Source: CAYLNK01 sp964384675
Lineage (GTDB): Bacteria; Acidobacteriota; Thermoanaerobaculia; UBA5066
Assembly: GCA_964384675.1 (NCBI GenBank)
Contig: CAYLNK010000013.1
Location: 1 to 43,516 of the forward strand
Direction of reading: 5' to 3'
Length of the DNA: 43,516 nt
Shown: one piece after another, positions 40,605 to 43,516 of the stretch
Layout: every line of letters starts with the position of its first letter
How positions within the stretch are numbered: the first letter of the stretch is position 1
Made by a program: the position numbers and the translations under genes
The notes under the pieces: generated by a model
Told to the model about the DNA's origin: nothing
Database searches by the model: none
Seen by the model: the letters and a program-made list of their open reading frames with translations, nothing else

Positions 40605-41368
40605 TGAAGGAACGAGCCGCCGTTCAGCGCCAGCGCCGTCCCGTTGGCGTACTCGCCGAGGGATGACGCGAAGAAGAGGACGGCGCTCGCGACGTCTTCC
40701 GGCGTCGCCACCCGGCCGAGCGGGATCTCGGCGCGGATCTCGTCGCCGTGCGCGTCGAGGTCCGCACGCGCCATCTCGGTCGCGACCCAGCCGGGACAGA
40801 CGGAGTTGGCGGTGATGCCGTACTTGCCCTCGGAGCGGGCGAGGCAGCGGGCGAGGTTCACCATCCCCGCCTTCGAGACCGCGTAGTCGGCACAGTCGGT
40901 CTCACCGCGGAACGCCGCTCTCGAGGAGACCATGACGATGCGGCCGAAGCCGTTGCGACGCATCGCCGGGAGCGCGAGGAAGGTGAGGTGCGCCGCGGCC
41001 TCGAGGTTGACGTCGAGCGTGCGGCGCCAGCGCGCCACGAAGGCTCCGTCGTCCCCGTCCCACGGGTTCCGCTCGTAGATGGCGGCGTTGTGGACGAGGA
41101 TCCCGGGCGAGCCGAGCTCCTCGGCGACGAGCGCGTAGACGCGGCGGCGCGACTCCAGGTCACCGAGGTCGCCGCCGACCACGAACGGCCGTGGCCCGCC
41201 CGACACGCGGATCTCCTCGGCGACGGCCGCGGCACCGTCGAGCGAGCGACCGTAGTGGACGGCCACCGCGGCCCCCGCTCTCGCCAGCGTGACGGCGACG
41301 CGCGCGCCGATGCCGCGGGAGGCTCCGGTGACGAGGGCGACCCGGCCGGTGAGGTCCGTCGTGCTCAT
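40601..41368 (-). CDS. short-chain dehydrogenase/reductase (FabG/glucose dehydrogenase-like)
   Basis: A 255-residue classical SDR. It has the nucleotide motif VTGASRGIGARV, LVHNAAIYERNPW (NNAG equivalent), catalytic Ser in MVSSRAAF, YAVSK (Tyr-x3-Lys), and SVCPGWVATEMAR. It reduces or oxidises an alcohol/carbonyl with NAD(P)(H); FabG-like and sugar dehydrogenase activities cannot be told apart. GACAAT lies six bases before the ATG and no Shine-Dalgarno is seen, so the message may be leaderless. It is divergent from the barrel protein gene at 41407, and its TAG overlaps the TAA of the convergent radical SAM gene. Confidence 0.88.
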   Translation of the reverse strand: MSTTDLTGRVALVTGASRGIGARVAVTLARAGAAVAVHYGRSLDGAAAVAEEIRVSGGPRPFVVGGDLGDLESRRRVYALVAEELGSPGILVHNAAIYERNPWDGDDGAFVARWRRTLDVNLEAAAHLTFLALPAMRRNGFGRIVMVSSRAAFRGETDCADYAVSKAGMVNLARCLARSEGKYGITANSVCPGWVATEMARADLDAHGDEIRAEIPLGRVATPEDVASAVLFFASSLGEYANGTALALNGGSFLH

Positions 41369-41377
41369 GCCCGGATT

Positions 41378-41383
41378 GTCCTC
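41378..41383 (-). promoter_or_regulatory. possible -10 (GACAAT) six bases before the SDR start
   Basis: On the minus strand GACAAT is followed by CCGGGC and the ATG at 41368. The identical hexamer at the identical distance occurs before the GTG at 615. The divergent barrel gene has its own GGAGG, so the 38-base gap serves both directions. Confidence 0.3.
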
Positions 41384-41406
41384 TACCATGCCGTGCGGAG
41401 GTCCCG

Positions 41407-41985
41407 ATGAGACGTTCCCTGCTGGCCCTCGGCGCCCTCGCGCTCCTCGCCTCGCCGGCCGCGCACGCCGCCGACTCGCTCCGCTTCGGCCTCGGCGTCC
41501 ACGCGGCGTACTCGAAGGGCCGCGATGCCACGGACGGTGTCTTCTCCGGCGGCGTCCAGGCCCGGTTCCGGCTGCTCGGGATCCTGGGCGTCGAGGGCCT
41601 CGCGTCGTACCGGAAGGACGACCTCGAGGTCGGTGGCCAGCGCGTCCTCCAGCTGGAGTACGTCCCGGTGCAGGTCTCGGCGCAGCTCTACCTCGTGTCT
41701 GGCGGCGCGGTGCAGGTCTGCGTCCTCGGGGGAGGCGGCTACTACTACATCCGCTCGACGCCCTACGTTCTCGGGGTGGAGGGGGAGCGGACCACCGAGA
41801 GCCAGGTGGGCGCGCACGTCGGCGCCGGCGTCGACATCATGCTCTCGAAGAAGACCGCGCTCACGACCGACGTCCGCTACGTCTTCCTCGGCGTCGACTC
41901 GGTGAAGGCGCTGAACGACCGGTACGTGCAGGACTCGAAGGCCGACTACTGGACGGTGAACGCCGGCCTGACGTTCTACTTCTGA
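41407..41985 (+). CDS. small outer-membrane beta-barrel protein
   Basis: A 192-residue protein with a clear signal peptide (SLLALGALALLASPAAHA), alternating amphipathic strands (YVPVQVSAQLYLVSGG, VCVLGGGGYYYIRS, VGAHVGAGVDIML) and a terminal LTFYF typical of barrel assembly recognition. It resembles the OmpA/OprW-like eight-stranded group. Function is unknown. GGAGG lies six bases before the ATG. Its end overlaps the convergent pantothenate kinase gene by ten bases. Confidence 0.82.
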   Translation: MRRSLLALGALALLASPAAHAADSLRFGLGVHAAYSKGRDATDGVFSGGVQARFRLLGILGVEGLASYRKDDLEVGGQRVLQLEYVPVQVSAQLYLVSGGAVQVCVLGGGGYYYIRSTPYVLGVEGERTTESQVGAHVGAGVDIMLSKKTALTTDVRYVFLGVDSVKALNDRYVQDSKADYWTVNAGLTFYF

Positions 41986-42830
41986 CGGACCGCGCGGGCC
42001 GAGGCGAGCGCTCCGAGCGCGCCGGCCAGCTCGCCGTCCGGCAGGAACCGGGCGTGGGCGCCGGCGAGACGCGTCGTCGAGGCGAGGATCTTCCGGAGCG
42101 CCTCGTGTCCGCGCAGCGTGGAGCCGGCGTAAAGCACGTCGAGCGGCGTGGCGAGACCCCTCTCGCGCGCGATCCCCACGGCGAGCGCGCCCGAGAGGAG
42201 CGCGACGTTCTCGGCCACGAGCCGCGCGATCGAATGGGCGAGGTCGGCCGGCTCGTGCGACTCGACCCTCCCGAAGTTGGACGCCGTCAGCTCCTCACCG
42301 AGCGCGATCTCGCCGGCGCGATACAGGTCGGAGACGAGGAGGTCGACGTGCGCGCGGTTCCCGGCGGCCGCGAGGGCCGCGAGATGCTCGTGCTCGTCGC
42401 TGCCGACCAGGAGCCTCGAGAGGCCGCGGATCGTCCCGCCGCCGAGCGCCGTCCCGCCGACGCGCGTCACACGCCCGTCGGCGTCGACCCTCAGGATCGA
42501 CGTACCGGTGCCGAGGCTCACGAGGAGGTGCGGGAACGTCGTGGTGAGCCCCGAGCGCTCGATGAGCGCCTTCTCGCCGCGGCCCCACGCCTCGAACTCG
42601 TTCACGAGGACGGGAGAGAGCCCGGCCGGCTCGGCGTCGCGGTGGGCGCCGGCCCCGGTCGCGCCGACCCGGAGCACCTCGTAGCGCGAGACGAACCCGG
42701 CGAGGGCAGCCGTCTCACCACGCGGGCAGACGAAGCCGGTCAGCTCGGACAGCGGGGCGTCGGCGGGCACGGCGACCGCCTTCCAGAGCGTCGCCCCCAG
42801 GTCGAGCCCGACCTCGGCCTTCGGCTTCAC
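41976..42830 (-). CDS. coaW: type II pantothenate kinase
   Basis: A 284-residue ASKHA-fold kinase of the eukaryote-like type II family known from Staphylococcus aureus. It phosphorylates pantothenate, the first step of CoA synthesis. The ATP-binding DLGATLWKAVAV is at the N-terminus, the catalytic Glu in VNEFEAWGRG (E78), then SLGTGTSILR, and VGGTALGGGTIRGLSRLL. Type II enzymes are typically resistant to CoA feedback. GTG 42830 overlaps the SGNH hydrolase stop upstream, so the two genes are co-translated; a functional link is not evident. Confidence 0.88.
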   Translation of the reverse strand: MKPKAEVGLDLGATLWKAVAVPADAPLSELTGFVCPRGETAALAGFVSRYEVLRVGATGAGAHRDAEPAGLSPVLVNEFEAWGRGEKALIERSGLTTTFPHLLVSLGTGTSILRVDADGRVTRVGGTALGGGTIRGLSRLLVGSDEHEHLAALAAAGNRAHVDLLVSDLYRAGEIALGEELTASNFGRVESHEPADLAHSIARLVAENVALLSGALAVGIARERGLATPLDVLYAGSTLRGHEALRKILASTTRLAGAHARFLPDGELAGALGALASARAVRQK

Positions 42831-43516
42831 CGCGAGGCCCGCGCCTCGGCGGGTTTCGAGAGCGCCGAAGGGAGCGACGAGACGACCCGCGAGGCGATCT
42901 CGACGTAGCCGTCCGGACCGGGATGGAAACGGTCCGCCGAGAGGCGCTCGGGCCGCTCCTCGAAGAGGTCGGACGTGGGGACGACGACGGTACCCTTCGC
43001 GGAGAGGCTCGCCTCCTCGATCGCGACGTTCCAGAGGAGCAGCACCTGGCGGGTGTAGGCGCGGGCGTCGCCATCGGCCCGGAACGGGTTGTAGAGCCCG
43101 AGGAGGCGGATCGGGGCCGACGGGTTGGCGTCGCGCAGCCGCTTCAGGATCTCGAGCAGCCGCTCGCGGGTGCGGGGGAGGGCCGCCGTGCCCAGGTCAC
43201 CGCCCGTCATCGCCGGCATCGAGTGGGTCAGGTCGTTGCCGCCGATCGACAGGAGGATGAGGTCCGCCGACCGGACCGCCGACACCACGCCCGGATCGTC
43301 GAGCTTCTTCAGGAGGTCGGCCGTCTCGGCGCCGTCGACGGCCAGGTTCCGCACGTCGACCGTCGTCCCGCCCTTCCGGAGCTCGGCCGCGACGCGCGCC
43401 GGGTAGCCGCCGCCCTCGCCGTCCCCCGCGCCCCGGGTGAGGGAGTCTCCCAGCGCGACGAGGTGGAGCGCCCCGGAGCGCGCGTCTATTACTCGGACTG
43501 CGGCGAGGGGCCGCTG
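42827..43516 (-). CDS. SGNH/GDSL-family hydrolase, 5' end outside the window
   Basis: The frame is open to the right edge, giving 229 residues without a start. It shows block I LVALGDSLTRGAGDG (nucleophile Ser), block II LAVDGAETADL, block III LLSIGGNDLTHS, and block V DRFHPGPDGYVEIA with the Asp-x2-His pair. This is a lipase/acylesterase of the TesA/GDSL fold. Because the GDS box starts only about 22 residues into the visible part, most of the catalytic domain is present and the missing 5' part is likely a signal peptide or short extension. The GTG at 43354 is inside the domain and is not a real start. Confidence 0.87.
   Translation of the reverse strand, partial: QRPLAAVRVIDARSGALHLVALGDSLTRGAGDGEGGGYPARVAAELRKGGTTVDVRNLAVDGAETADLLKKLDDPGVVSAVRSADLILLSIGGNDLTHSMPAMTGGDLGTAALPRTRERLLEILKRLRDANPSAPIRLLGLYNPFRADGDARAYTRQVLLLWNVAIEEASLSAKGTVVVPTSDLFEERPERLSADRFHPGPDGYVEIASRVVSSLPSALSKPAEARASR

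Overview
The window is very GC-rich, densely packed bacterial chromosome. Many genes share start and stop codons (GTGA, ATGA or TTGA overlaps). Signal peptides, an outer-membrane-type barrel, Lnt, a SPOR protein and a DsbD-like reductase point to a Gram-negative envelope. The bacterial ceramide genes, PKD/C25 exported proteins, type II pantothenate kinase and split complex I genes would fit Acidobacteriota or a similar lineage. That assignment is inference: there is no rRNA or other decisive marker here. I see no IS element, prophage, integrase or CRISPR array.

Layout. 1-6.3 kb: a TrmH/SpoU RNA methyltransferase cut by the left edge, a CaCA-type cation exchanger, a class I aminotransferase, a membrane protein and an exported M1 metallopeptidase. 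6.4-11.7 kb: a putative sphingolipid block of ceramide reductase-like epimerase, serine palmitoyltransferase and GNAT-type ceramide synthase. A sulfotransferase and an Aur1-like PAP2 enzyme on the other strand may tailor the head group. 11.7-19.2 kb: a RiPP-like block. A leftward operon runs from a 58-residue precursor candidate (19054-19230, easily missed) through a nucleotidyltransferase, an HPr-kinase-related kinase, a PqqD-type recognition protein, a radical SAM/SPASM maturase and a secreted C25 (gingipain-type) protease to a terminator. A lasso-B2-like cysteine protease faces it on the other strand. 19.3-21.3 kb: an exported PKD protein with a duplicated module.

21.4-29.2 kb: a rightward housekeeping and envelope operon: NfeD, slipin, SPOR protein, lipA, lnt, prfB (with the classical programmed +1 frameshift), NUDIX CoA pyrophosphatase and rnc. 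29.3-32 kb: a leftward disulfide-reduction pair. Its DsbD-like member carries the two halves of its thioredoxin domain in swapped order around the membrane domain. 32.1-33 kb: tRNA-Phe with a good promoter, def and a BFD-type [2Fe-2S] protein.

33.2-36.5 kb: nuoB, fused nuoCD and nuoI behind a sequence that matches the Rex redox-repressor operator exactly. 36.5-43.5 kb: a PMT/ArnT-like membrane protein, a small exported protein, an unusual four-domain radical SAM protein, an SDR, a small barrel protein, type II pantothenate kinase, and an SGNH hydrolase cut by the right edge.

The strongest leads are the RiPP operon with its hidden precursor, the permuted DsbD-like reductase, the ceramide block with its possible head-group enzymes, the Rex site in front of the split nuo operon, and the radical SAM protein with an N-terminal SPASM-like segment.
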